Assembly: GCA_023614405.1 (NCBI GenBank)
Contig: CM042685.1
Span: 232,417,661 to 232,481,660, forward strand
Reading direction: 5' to 3'
DNA length: 64,000 nucleotides
Source: Avena insularis
Taxonomy: Eukaryota; Streptophyta; Magnoliopsida; Poales; Poaceae
The translations under genes were made by a program, and so were the position numbers. Positions 13,101 through 24,825 of this stretch are shown here, piece by piece (the stretch's first letter is position 1; each line of letters starts with the position of its first letter). The notes beneath the pieces were generated by a model. The model did no database searches, was not told the origin of the DNA, and saw only the letters and a list, made by a program, of their open reading frames with translations.

Positions 13101-13137
13101 GAAGTCAGGTTACAAACAGAAGCCACTTGGACAATAA
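7143..13137 (+). CDS. Golgi-type glycosyltransferase (GT-B fold, At4g01210-like), 14 exons
   Basis: This gene encodes a protein of about 1,020 residues, close to the ~1,030 of Arabidopsis At4g01210. Exons: 7143-7529, 7860-7946, 8060-8160, 8261-8311, 9054-9231, 9318-9632, 9905-10108, 10192-10683, 10785-10994, 11160-11420, 11932-12083, 12350-12502, 12582-12663, 12748-13137. All join in frame. The last exon could instead begin at 12715, adding 11 residues in frame. The N-terminus has an Arg cluster (33-37) then one membrane segment (about 47-67), as in a type II Golgi protein. A GT-B core follows, including the segment EPGFPPLLLRSMSSE (from residue 413) that aligns with the nucleotide-sugar site of GT4/GT1-like enzymes. 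The C-terminal half is plant-specific and ends in a Lys-rich helix. Exon 8 ends at a GC donor (AG|GCAAGT). Donor sugar and acceptor are unknown. The ATG at 7143 was chosen because only its frame gives the membrane anchor and continues into exon 2. Confidence 0.9.
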
Positions 13138-14225
13138 CAATAGTGAAACAGGACAACCAATACAGTAAAAAAAAAACAGGACAACCAAATGAAATATCAT
13201 GTCAACTGCAAGATCCAGCCCACGAGCGCAGATAACCCTGTTTCCTCCCGTGGGAGCTCGACAAGAGGCAGGCAAAGCGCGAAGGCACGATGGTTGTGAA
13301 TACACATTCTTTTCTCCATCCCCAGGTTCTCCCTCTCCGAAGGAGCTTGGTGAAGCTTGGAGGACATGGGCTGGACATGGCCGATCGGTTTTTCTTCCTT
13401 GCTCATACAAATAGGTTGCAGGTTGTTTTACATAGTACCACTGATTCTCATTCTTTATTTTTCATCCTCCCCCGCTCTGCTATGGAACTGGTCACGGGGA
13501 GCAGAATTTTGGTAGGACTTGTAACTGGCCATCGCCCTTGTACATGTAAATTCCAGTAGAGAGCCACGCAGGGATGCAATAGCAATAATTCAATCAAGTT
13601 ATATCATGACCATCGTCCCTCAATCTGTCGATGTTTCGAGAGACGATGAGGCAGACGCAGACGCGTAACTTGGGGATTTATAACTGTGGAGTAGTAGCTC
13701 GATCCGAGGCTGAACCAGTGACTTTGTTGACTTTCCATAGCCATGTGTAAATGATTTGGTTACTTTATCCCTGGCCTGGTGCAAGATTCAGTGATGCGAG
13801 AGGACCTTTTTGCCCTCTCATCGTGCAATTATCAATTGATTGGCAAAAATGTTTCGAACACTAATTAATTGCAAAATTGTTCCTCACAAGGGAGTAATAA
13901 TTTGAAACGGAACAACTGAAGACTACACGACAGACTTTTTTGGACGGAGAAATGCTGCAGAGAAAAACCAGCACGAGACAAATCATTCGTCCCCTTTCTT
14001 CCTCGTCTCCTCTATTATCGCTCTTCTCTTCCAGCCTCGTGCCCCCTTCTCCACTCTGACAACACACACATCCCCGCGAAGAAGCCCAGGGCCACGAGAC
14101 CAGCCAACCACCTGGTCCTCTCTCTCTCTCCCTCCCCCCTGCGCGATCCAGCCTACCGACGACGCGCGAAGCGAACCCCACCCCCCGCGCGGATCTGGGA
14201 GCTGCCGCGAGCGGCGCTCCCTCCC
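13138..14225. other. 3' UTR of the glycosyltransferase gene and promoter of the VPS50 gene
   Basis: The first part is probable 3' UTR. The last ~230 bases become CT-rich (a CTCTCTCTCTCCCTCCCCC tract near 14118-14138, a pyrimidine patch typical of grass core promoters) and then GC-rich, consistent with the leader of the downstream gene. Open frames on the minus strand here are by-products of GC-rich composition. No transposon is visible. Confidence 0.5.
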
Positions 14226-14264
14226 ATGGTCCCCCGCCGCGCGGAGGGTGCGCGGCGCCGCTGA
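14226..14264 (+). promoter_or_regulatory. Upstream ORF in the VPS50 leader
   Basis: An ATG followed by G at +4 opens a 12-codon frame (Met-Val-Pro-Arg-Arg-Ala-Glu-Gly-Ala-Arg-Arg-Arg) and closes with TGA at 14262-14264, one base before the main ATG at 14266. If the transcript starts upstream of 14226, ribosomes would terminate right next to the main start, so this could lower or tune translation. Whether the mRNA includes it is not known from sequence. Confidence 0.45.
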
Positions 14265-14265
14265 G

Positions 14266-17200
14266 ATGCGGGGCGACGCGCCGCCGCCTACAGCGCCCTC
14301 TGCTTCCTCCTCCTCCCCATCCCTCTTCGGCGGTGGCGAGCTCTTCGAGTCGGGGCCCTCGCCCCTCGTCTTCCTGCCCCTGCTCCTGATCCAGGGCGGC
14401 GGCATGGACCTCTCTCGCGTCGGCGAGAGGCTTCTCAGCTCCGTCCGCTCCGCGCGCTCCATCGGACTCCTACCCCCGACCCCCGCCCCAGCCCCTTCCC
14501 GCCCAGAGGTTCCGTATTGCTCCCTCACTCCCTCCCTCCCTCCCAACCAACTGCCGTCCTTGTCCACTTTTCGTCCTCTGTTGGATCCAGCGACAATGGT
14601 TACACTCATATTTGTACCACGCGGCTGTAGGTTCCAGCTCGAGCTGCTGCCGCAGCGGCGGCTGCACGTGCAATCGCAGGGCTGCCACCCCACGAGAGGA
14701 TCAGCCTGCCGTCCAATTCGGAGGACCTGGTCTCCATCTATGGGAGCAACCCGCAGGGCCCGCCCGTGGATGAGCTCGAGGAGGTGTTTTATCTGGAGGT
14801 TGGTGCTGCATTCTCCGAGATGTGGCTTGCCGGCCGCTTCGCGCCAGTTGGTCTTGATGTGTTTGAGTTTGGATCATGTGCAGGAGTTCGACCCCATCAA
14901 GTACATCCTGGCGAATATATCGGAAGCAGGAGGTGATGCCACCTATTTCGATAAGCAGGTTAATGGCGCGGTTATAATCACCTGGTTATCATATCACTGT
15001 GGTGCATGATGTGCAAAAACTTAGTTAGACCACTGCTTTCGAGTGACATTCATGTGCATAATGGTGCAGAATATGTTAATGACATCTGTAAGCAATCATC
15101 TCGTGAATGTAACATACACTCTTTTTAGATGAAACGAGCCCCCTTTTGGCGTATCCTACCATTCTAGTTCTCCATTGAGTATATGTTCACTAATCGCCAC
15201 CAGAAGTCCCGTTCTGCCTTCAAGCATGTGCACTTCTGTTACCACATTAACACCTTCCATTTTGTTCACGATGTACATTTCATTTTTGCAGTCTACCATG
15301 AGACTAGCTCAGCTTGACAAGATTGCCGAACGATTGTCACATCATGTCATGGGTCATCATGAGGAAATGGGTATGTCTGGTCAGAATGTACAAGAGCTCA
15401 ATTATTAGTTCTATATTTCTCTGTGGGATAGGACATATTTATTTCTAGTGCATTCATTTTCATATTTTTCTTCAACTGATCCATTTGATGGACGTTCATC
15501 TCCTTTGGCATGTTAAGGTTTTCATTAATCCTCCTTAGTGATGATTTCTGATAATAATGTTTGGCCAGTGAAGGGGATGCAGTTAGTGATGGAGTTAGAA
15601 CAAGACTTAAAGGTTGCAAATGTGATCTGCATGGTATTATCTCATGAAACCTTATCTTTGTAAACGTTGTTTTACTCTTCTTGGATATCTGACCCTTATG
15701 ATTTAATTATTATTTCAGAACGGTAGAAGGCACATATCCTCTTCCAAGAGTGAGGTGTCAAGGGATCTAGTTGTCAATGTAAAATCAAAGAAGAAACAAG
15801 CTTTATTGGTAGGTGCATGCTGTTGCTTTGTGATTATGTTCTGCATTCACTGGATATATGTAGTGCCAGCTTGTGCATAAGGATCACTGAGCACCATTAT
15901 AGTATAAAATGAGGTTCTTAGTGCGTTTAACTCCTTCTAGATCACCCTTTCTTTGTCTATCATTTTCTTAGCTCTTAAGGATGGAGTTATTAATGCCTTG
16001 TTAAATTCAAATGCTATTTGTTGCACTACAACTAGCTCTAGGTATGTGGCATTGAGGATCTATGCATAAAAAGGTTTAGTTTTTTGTGTAATGCAGGATG
16101 TTCTTCCTGTTCTTACAGAACTTCGACATGCTCAAGATATGCAGATGGAGCTTGAAACTTTTGTCGAGAAAGAAAATTATTTTCAGGTGGGTGAATTTTG
16201 GCCATGACCACTTATATTTTAATCTACTCTATTGTTTATATTCTGTACCAAAAGAGAGATATAGACAGACATTTTATTTTGTAACCTTATTGCTAGTTTT
16301 TAACCCGATATGTATTGGTTGGTACGCCACTCAATGACCCTTGCATGGTGTGATTGCTATGTGGTTGGCAATCTATATATTTCTTCAGAATTATGTTAGT
16401 TTCTTATGATACTTTACTAATGTTTGCAGGCATTTCAATTATTGCCAGAGTATTTGCAAATCTTGGAGAACTATTCAGGCCTTTCCGCTGTACAAGAAAT
16501 GGGACGAGGTATTGAGGTAATTTTGGATTTTCTTACTTCTTTTCACTAGAGTTCTCTTGTTGAGATGTTTTGTCTTTAATTTTACAAAGTGTGGAGCTAT
16601 TGTACATTCACCCTATAGCTGTGGCTGTGTGCTTCCTAGTTATGCAGAGCCCGGGTATAAGCTCTTAGGTATCAGTGTGATGCTACCTTTGAGTTCAATG
16701 AAGCGCCCTTTATAAAAAAAATCACCCAAATATGGTGGTCTATTCAGAGAATCAAAACTCTTCAGCGCCATCAGATTTCAATGAAGCCATCCGGGTTTCT
16801 CACTTCAGTTGATTTTGTTTCATATTCTTTTTCTTATTACGGGATGGTATTTCTGCTTTGCAGGCATGGTTAGCAAAGACAATCCAGAAATTGGAGAGCC
16901 GTTTGCTGGAAGTTTGTCAGACCTTCAGTGAAGAAAGCTATCTAACCGTGAGTATTTATCTGGTCATTGTTTTGTTTGTGCACTTGGATTGGTTAATCAT
17001 GTTTTTCGCTAACTTGCTTTGCATTGTTCTAACAGTTAAATATGAACTGTAGGTGATTGATGCATTCGCATTGATGGGTGACATTGGTGGCATGGCTGAA
17101 AAGATGCAGAGCTTCTTTTTGCAAGAAGTACTCTCAAAAACACATATTGTCCTGAAAGAAATGTTGGAAGAGGTATCACTATATGATTTATTCACATATT

Positions 17201-20200
17201 CTTGCTGCATTGCTTGAAATTTGTACATTTTCACTGTTAATTACTTGGCATTATTATGGTTTCCCAGTAGTCTAGGTCTCTAGTAGATTTATTGGAATAA
17301 ATCTGTAGTTGATTGGCTTGTAGTCCAAGTTTTCTTGTAATGTATATTTTGCCCCCTTGGGTTTGTGCAATACGACAGCTCTTTTCCTAACAATATTATC
17401 ATTTTCTCTAATATCGCAGGAGGTGGGAAATAATACCCAGAGAAATAGGTACGTATTCATCACTTCATTTTTGTTCCTTTGATTGCGCTCTAAGGTTGAG
17501 TAAAAAATATATGCAGTGACCTGGACGTATGTGTATGGTTGGGTCAATTTAGTCAGCCTTTGGATCAAGAATTTGTTTTTTCGGCAGAGAAAAATATAAA
17601 TTAAATGGGCTATGTTACATTTACATCTTACACTGGGATTACGTTACTAAAATTATCTTTGGAGCTTCATATGTTTGCATATTAGTCTCAAGGACTGCAC
17701 TTTCTGCGAAAAATCATGGTCCCTTCTGGGCTAAGCCTGCAACTGAAATGATAGTGCTGTACCCAATCGATGTTGACTTACATTGACTTTTTTTTTATCA
17801 CGGATCACCTAAAGCACTATAAGGTGTATATTCAATATGGCATATAATTTATGTGGCATTTTACAGATAAAGTCATGTCAGCTATTTTTTAGAGAATCCT
17901 GTGGGCTAGATACTTCAGATTATCAAATCAAACCAAAACTATACAATTTCTGTGAGTACTGACCCGCTTTCATATTTTATGCAGATTTACATATAGTGAT
18001 CTTTGTGTTCAAGTTCCCGAGTCCAAGCTTCGCCCCTGCTTGTTAAAAACTCTTGAGAGCATATTTTCGTTGATGCGGTCATATTATGCTATTATGAGCT
18101 TCTCCCCAGAAGTAAAGGTAATGGCTATTGGTGTGCTGTGAACTTTATTTTTGAAAATTTGATTACATTCTTGATTGGTGACAGCCTTATAAGCAAGTCC
18201 AAATCTTATTTGGCTCCTTTCCTGAATCCTATTTGTACTTGAATAGTGAATCCACTTCTATGTAAGTGTAAACCATTATTAAAGACTGCAAATTTAATCT
18301 TTCTGTGTCCGTTGAGTATATATGCAGTGTTGTAGAAACTTCCAGTTGAAGAAGCTCCTTATATACAGGTCAAATGTCAACAGTTTCTGAACTCTTCTCT
18401 ATGTATGGTGCTGACAGTTGGCAAATCTTGTACTTTGTCAGTCATATATTGAATGCATAATAAAGCGGAACCTGTTTCAATATAAAATAAGACCAGTTTA
18501 ATCGATATATCTTTCCATAGTTTTATAGATTTGCATGATTGCATCTAAATCCGATGAAATATTTTGGTTGAGTTGTTAACAATGTCTCGTTTGAATATTG
18601 GTTTTTGGTATAGTTATTAATGTAACCTTTGGTTTCTTCTATTCAGAATAACACATCTCAGAGCCCAAGTGAAACTTTAGTTGATTCAGGAAGAGGTCAT
18701 TCAAGTGCAGTTGTCAATCAGGATGATGTTGCAGCCGCAACGAGCGAGAGAATACCATCTTCTGATGTCAGCAATCCTGATGCTAGCACATCAGGAGCAG
18801 ATGCTCCATTCTATCAACTGAGGACAGATGCTACAAAACTTGTTGCATATACATTTGAAAGGGGGCGGAGAAATCTTTGGCAACTGGCAACAAGTCGCTT
18901 GTCTGTTTTGCTGTCTTGTTCAGCGGTTTGTTCAACTAGCACATACCAATTTCTGAAGAACTACGAAGATCTCACAATATTCATTTTGGCCGGTGAAGCA
19001 TTTTGTGGGTTTGAAGCTAGTGAGTTCCGGCAGAAGTTGAAGACTGTCTGTTTGAACTATGTTCTGACCTTTCACCGGCAAAATATATATGTATGTTCAA
19101 TAACTCCTACACCTCCTTTCCTTACAAGTTCTGAAATTTCTTAATCGCATATATATAGATGTGTTTTAGTGTATCTGTTCACTCATTTCAGTCTGTATGT
19201 AGTCCATATTGAAATATTCAAAACATCTTATAATTCGGAACAGAGGTAGTATTCAGTTATTAGAAGTACAATCATCAAGTGATGTGTGAGTTGGTTAAAG
19301 GAAAGGATCACACAGCTAGACCTTTCCCCCAAACATGGAGACTGACCGAGTACTGGTAAGTTATTAAATTGCCCTAGAAGCTAGCAGTGGACAAGAGTGT
19401 ATGTTCTGTAGAAACATGGTACAGTTTTTGTATCCATTGTGTCTCGGGATTCGTGAAGGCTGATCTTGGTGGGATCTACCTTGTCTTTTTTTATTTGTGT
19501 GCCAAAGAGCAGCTGATACTTGATAGACATCCTTAATCACTACAACAGTACAACCGTTTCTTGCTTCTTTGGTTAAAAAAGAGGGGTCCCTATCCGGCTC
19601 CCTCTGGCTCGTTTTTAACGGCACAAGTACAACCACATTGTGAAATGTGGTATTTCCTTAGGTCCTGGTAATGCATGAATTGCTCTAGTTGGTATTTTGC
19701 TGTATTCTTGATTTGGCATGGCCAGTATTGATTTTTGCATTTCAGTGTGGCATTTTAACAGTTTCATTTTGTGATTCTTTTGGCAGGCACTTAAAATGGT
19801 ACTGGAAAAGGAATCTTGGACAATAATGTCTGCTGAAGCTACGCAAATAATTAGTTTAGCAGGACTTACTGGTGATGGTGCTGCACTGATTTCACCTACC
19901 AGCCGTAGTTCTACCTTGCCAAAAGAATGTTTCAGTGGAAGTTCTACTGCAACTAATCAAGGAAGGCAAAAGAGCGGATTTGCTTCCTGGCTCAGTATTG
20001 AGAACCCATTTTCTTTGAAGATCGAGAATGGCTCCTTGGAATCCCCGAAGTATAATGTGATGTTCAACTCATCAGCTGGTAATAATTCTGTCCATGGGGA
20101 TACTAGTCATGGAAATGGAAATAATTCACCTTTTGATGAAGAGAATGAAGACCTTCTCGCTGATTTCATTGATGAAGATAGCCAATTACCCAGTAGGACA

Positions 20201-23200
20201 TTGAAAACAAAAATTGTGAAAGGCAATTCTTCACATTGGAAAGATGGAGACATTTCATCGCAGACAGGATCATCACTTTCTTTGTTAAGGTATCAAATAT
20301 TCATGTATGTTAACCTGAGGAAATTCGTACAACATAACTGCCTAATCTAAGCTGTCACTTCACTGGTATCAGGATGATGGACAAATATGCCAGAATTATG
20401 CAAAAGCTGGAAATGGTCAATGTTGAACTTTTTAGGGTTAGTTATATGTCAATAAATTTTCATTGAGGTAAACTGCACGCACACGAAGTTTGTGGAATAT
20501 TTTCTGTTGTTCATACTTTCCATTTTTTTCCAGGGTATCTTCCAACTTTTTGGCATCTTTTATCACCACATATACGAGACATTTGGGTGTCAGGACAAGA
20601 GTCAAAGTGGCAAGCCATTACCTGATTCGCAATCATGTATGGAAATGTTTTTTTCTGTTTTTTCTGGCTCATGGTTCTTTGCTACTAAACGTTTAGAAAT
20701 ACATGATTGATGATTTGAAGGTCATCTGTCCTTTCTGATACTTGTGTTGTATTCAGTCCGGGTTAAGGCAGCTTTATCCAAAATAACACAAGACTCAGAT
20801 CAGTGGATCAAACCACAGAACAGTTTGTATCCACCTTCATCAATGAATTCAACTATTGCTCAAATGGATGTGATGCCTACTGCGCCTCCGAGCTCAATGT
20901 TCACCTCCTATGGTTTAAAGGTAGATACTGGTTTTACATCACAATGCTTATATACTTGCCTTTTAGCATGTTTTTCAGTATTTACAACTGAGTAGCAGTA
21001 ATCATAAATTTAATCTCTGTCATGTCATAGACAATACATTTGACTTGAGCTTGCCTCATAAGAATTCAGGTCTCGTCTACTAATTCATGGCTTCATGTAA
21101 TATTTAGAGTTTTGAAGGTGCTGAATGAAGTTCGATAACATCAGCAACTCATCTATTGTTTTCTTGGCTTCAGCATGTTAACTGCTTCATAGGCATACAA
21201 TTTGAAGATAAAATCCCTTGTAGCCGTGATGATTTTAGTTCGCTCATTAATGCTGGTTACTTTGGGACAGGTGTTCCATATTTGGTTCCTGGTTTTCTTT
21301 TAATAGCTAATTTTCGTTGGCACCATATGTCAACCAGCTTATATTTGACTCTGAATCTGAGAAAGAAGTTATAGATGCTGGTTTGGGAAGGCAATTTTTT
21401 TGGATGTGTAATGTGAGGACGGGACACTGAGTTTCTTTTTAGCCTTCTGAAGTTACTTATGGATTGTGAGGAGAGTAGATTCCTTGTTGGCATATAACGG
21501 GAGTACGGTGGAAATTGAGGACGAAAGGAAAAAAAATATTTTCAGAAAATGATTTCCGTGTGCAAATTGTTGGATGATTGTATCATGAAGGAAAAAATGG
21601 CACAGTGGAAAGCATGTACTGTAGGGCTGGGAGAAATGCATTAGCTGATTTGATCCCTTCTTTATGATGACATCCGTACATAAGTCTTTGAATGCATGTC
21701 TCGTTATCAACATAAATGTTTCTCTAATGAACTAGGTCCCTTCTGCTTCATTAGGCGTTTAAAAAGCATATGACTAGCAGGTCACTTTTGTGCCTGGACA
21801 TATGCTTTTTAAAGTGGCATCGATGGTGTTATTAGCTTTTTTCTTCACACTAGTATAAAAATGTACTGTATGTCTTATATCCAGTCGCTGTAGTTCTATT
21901 GTCCTCCTTTACCTGTCCATATCTGAAACTTCTCCTTTCCTTGCAGGAGAGATGCGCAGCTGCTGAAACAGTATCTTTGGTTGCTCGAGTTTTGAATAGA
22001 TCTAGAGCCCATCTGCATTCCGTGTTATCTCAAAATAGCACCTCCGTTGTTGAAGAGTATTTTGGGACACTGGTAAATTTCTTGCCTATTGTTGCTGTTG
22101 TATTTGGAATCAAGTCGATTTGTTATTTTCTAGTATGTATGTCAGAAAGATGCAACGGTAAATGTTGAAATTTTCTATTTTCCTTCTTTGTGGTAGGTGG
22201 ATACTGTTCCAGATTTGGCTGAGCACATCCATAGGACAAGTGCACGAATGCTTTTGCATATTAACGGGTATGTTGGATGAAATATTCAAGTCTCTGCATA
22301 TCCCCTGAAATCATCTATCATTGTTTATGTGGGCCGAGCTTAACTTGCGGAGATTGGCATCTCCACAGAGGCACAGATACTTTTAGAAGTGCAGTGGAAT
22401 AGTATCTTGCTCAGTTACTGCATTTGATGTTTTCAATCACAGCTCATTTATACGATAAAAAAAATCACAGCTCATTCATATGCTATCAGCTCACCTGCCA
22501 AATGTGCTTTTCAGGTATCCAGATAAGATAGCAAATGCTAAATGGGAGGTCAAGGAGCTTGGCATAGAGCACAATGGGTATGTATAGTTTAAGCAGCCTT
22601 AATGTCAATAGCATGAAAGTTATTGTTTTGAATCTCTGTATAGCCCTTTTTGTATGCTTCCTTTGAACCCTGTTCTGGCACTCCATCCCAAAATTCAAAA
22701 AGGTGCTCCCAGGCAGTCGCTTAGGCATACTTAAGCGCTGGCCCTAGGCGGTGAATAAAGCGGCCGGCGAGGTCTTACCTCTGGTGAGAAATTGGTATCT
22801 CCGTCCAGTAGTCATCCTCTCCAATGATGAATCGACCTCCTCCAGCGAGAAATCGGCATCTCGGGCGAGCAGTCGTCCTCTCCAGCGAGAAATCGACGAT
22901 GGGGAGGGAGAGAAGAGCTGGCATGGAGAACAGAGGGACGATGACACAGCTTCTACTCGGGAGATGGGTCTTAGTCGTTGCTGGTGCTGCTGGTTGGCGA
23001 TTGCTGCTGCTCCCCTACTGGTTGGCTATTGCTGCTGCTCCTCTATACCCTAATGTAGTAACATCCATGGGCTGGTGGTCTCTTAATTCGTGGGCGTAGC
23101 TTTCCTGTTCCTCTCTTTCTTACCTTTTTCTCTGTCATACTGATATTCATCCTCAGGCCTCCTAGCCCACCCAGCTGCTCTGTCTATGCGTGCCTAAACT

Positions 23201-24825
23201 AACTAGGCGCTAGGTGATGGCAAAACACCTGATACCTAGTGCTTTAAAAAAATACCTAGCCCTTTTTAGAACCTTGCTCCATCCTATACTCCTGTTCATT
23301 TAGACATTACTTTTCAAAATAGTATTCACATCATTTGTGGTCGTTTTCCTTCAGTCTACATGCAAATGTTGGCCGATTTCTGTGGCAGTATGCTACTGCT
23401 TCCTTTCTCTTGCTAAATTTATGTTATGCAGATAAAACTTGCAAATACAATTTGGCTCATAGGTGCAAATGAACCCATTGTTTGAGAACATATTTTGGAA
23501 CCTCAAAAAATTCATAAAAAAATATTCCCATGTACATCCGGACATTCTATGTCTGCACACAAGTTTTCGGGAAAAAGGAATCATTTTTGTGTCTTCGTAT
23601 AAAAAAGAAAAATTTCAATGCTCTAACATGACTATTCATGGACATTTTTTGTCTTTTTGCACAAGCAACACGAAATGTTCTTTTCTCCAGAAAACTTGTG
23701 TGGAAACATAGAATGTCTGGATGTCCATGCAAAATTTTCTTTCAGAATTTTTTGACATTGTAAAATTTGTTTTTGATGGATTTTTCTTATTCTTGCAGTC
23801 ACATGTTACTCAAATCTGATAAAGTTCCTTGTACTATGAAGATGAATACATCGTGCCACTGATTATTTCTTGACCTCTTTTTTCTCCAGATACGTTGATT
23901 TATTATTGGGTGAGTTCAAACATTACAAAACAAGATTGGACCATGGGGGAATCTCTAAGGAGGTTAGTTTGAGCAAATTAACTGAATAATTTTTTCTTCT
24001 TTGGTCTCATTGAACTATTTTGTTATGTGGGTGTTTATTAGTTTTGGAACTCTTTGAGTTAAAGAATCTCTGCCTCTGTTCCTTTACTTTTTTTTTCATG
24101 ATGTTCCGACATTAAAGGCAATTAAAATCCGTATGTTCTTTCCAGCTCCAACAGCTCTTGCTGGAGTATGGCATAGAGAGCCTTGCAGAAGTTTTAGTTG
24201 AAGGACTCTCTAGAGTGAAAAGGTGCACCGATGAAGGACGTGCATTGATGTCGCTTGACCTTCAGGTTCTAATCTTATGCAGTAGTCTTTTGTGGATTGT
24301 AGCCATGGAGGAAAACTGAGTAAAGAGTTTTTCTGTTCTTTCAGGTGCTAATTAATGGGCTCCAACACATTGTATCGTCAAATGTCAGGCCGAAGCTGCA
24401 AACTGTGGATACTTTCGTGAAGGTATCTAGTCGAACCCTCATGCATACTGTTAAATTTAGTGACATTACTTCCTTTTGCCCGACGCTGACCACATTTAAC
24501 TTTCTGTGTTACATTTCCCATCAATAATGGGGTATGCGTTGCTGTTAACGGTTCTTCTGTCAATCAAACAGGCTTATTATCTGCCGGAGACAGAGTATGT
24601 TCACTGGGCACGGGCTCATCCAGTAAGCACTGGCCAATCTTACTATGTGCTCATCTTTTGCTTGAAAAGGCGAACTATTTACACAGAGCCTGTCACTGTA
24701 TATAAACTCTGCAGGAGTACAGCAAGACTCAGGTTGTCGGGTTGGTGAACCTGGTTGCTGCCATGAAAGGATGGAGAAGAAAAACGAGGATAGAGACCAT
24801 TGAGAAGATTGAGGCAGGACCCTAG
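14266..24825 (+). CDS. VPS50: VPS50/syndetin, endosomal tethering-complex subunit, 25 exons
   Basis: The product of about 1,077 residues matches the VPS50/syndetin (CCDC132) family, a subunit of the endosome-associated recycling protein (EARP) complex with VPS51, VPS52 and VPS53. Exons: 14266-14508, 14631-14798, 14884-14958, 15292-15370, 15569-15633, 15719-15808, 16097-16186, 16430-16516, 16864-16947, 17053-17172, 17420-17448, 17985-18117, 18647-19090, 19787-20289, 20373-20436, 20534-20636, 20757-20920, 21947-22072, 22197-22267, 22515-22577, 23890-23962, 24146-24265, 24345-24422, 24572-24622, 24715-24825. All have GT-AG borders and keep frame. The N-terminus is low-complexity Pro/Ala. The VPS54-N-like helical region begins around EEFDPIKYILANI. 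A Ser/Asn-rich acidic linker lies in exons 13-14, and the syndetin C-terminal domain spans exons 15-25 and ends in a Lys/Arg-rich tail. The start is the first in-frame ATG; an open GTG at 14248 was not used. Role is known from animals; in plants it is inferred. Confidence 0.9.
19150..19249. mobile_element. Partial Stowaway-type MITE in VPS50 intron 13
   Basis: The sequence carries the consensus-like half of a Triticeae Stowaway (TAGTCCATATTGAAAT, then CATCTTATAATTCGGAACAG) and ends in GAGGTAG followed by TA. The opposite end is not recognisable, so the copy looks truncated or decayed. It is intronic and should not affect the coding sequence. Confidence 0.65.
21758..21813. repeat. 15-bp perfect inverted repeat in VPS50 intron 17
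   Basis: TTTAAAAAGCATATG at 21758-21772 is perfectly inverted at 21799-21813, with a 26-base spacer. No target duplication or transposon end was seen next to it. Confidence 0.8.
22652..23256. mobile_element. Probable insertion in VPS50 intron 20 with 11-bp flanking repeats
   Basis: TAGCCCTTTTT occurs at 22641-22651 and again at 23257-23267, flanking a GC-richer 605-base segment that differs from the AT-rich intron. The segment contains several AGGCGCT/CTAGGC-type motifs common in a dispersed grass repeat and ends in an A-run (TTTAAAAAAATACC). The long flanking repeat and the A-run would suit a retroposon. However, the right flank might belong to the repeat itself, so the boundaries are uncertain. 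Open frames inside show no known domain. Confidence 0.4.
23491..23769. mobile_element. MITE with long terminal inverted repeats in VPS50 intron 20
   Basis: The left arm (23491-23579) and right arm (23678-23769) are imperfect inverted copies over roughly 85-90 bases. They share ACATCCGGACATTCTATG / ACATCCAGACATTCTATG and CACACAAGTTTTC. About 100 bases lie between the arms. There is no coding capacity, as expected of a MITE. The flanking duplication is not clear, so the superfamily is left open. Confidence 0.7.

Noticed and set aside
13983..14693. 236-codon minus-strand frame over the VPS50 promoter and first exons
   Set aside because: It is Arg/Gly-rich, with no domain, and overlaps well-supported VPS50 exons. 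Long antisense frames are expected in GC-rich grass first exons.
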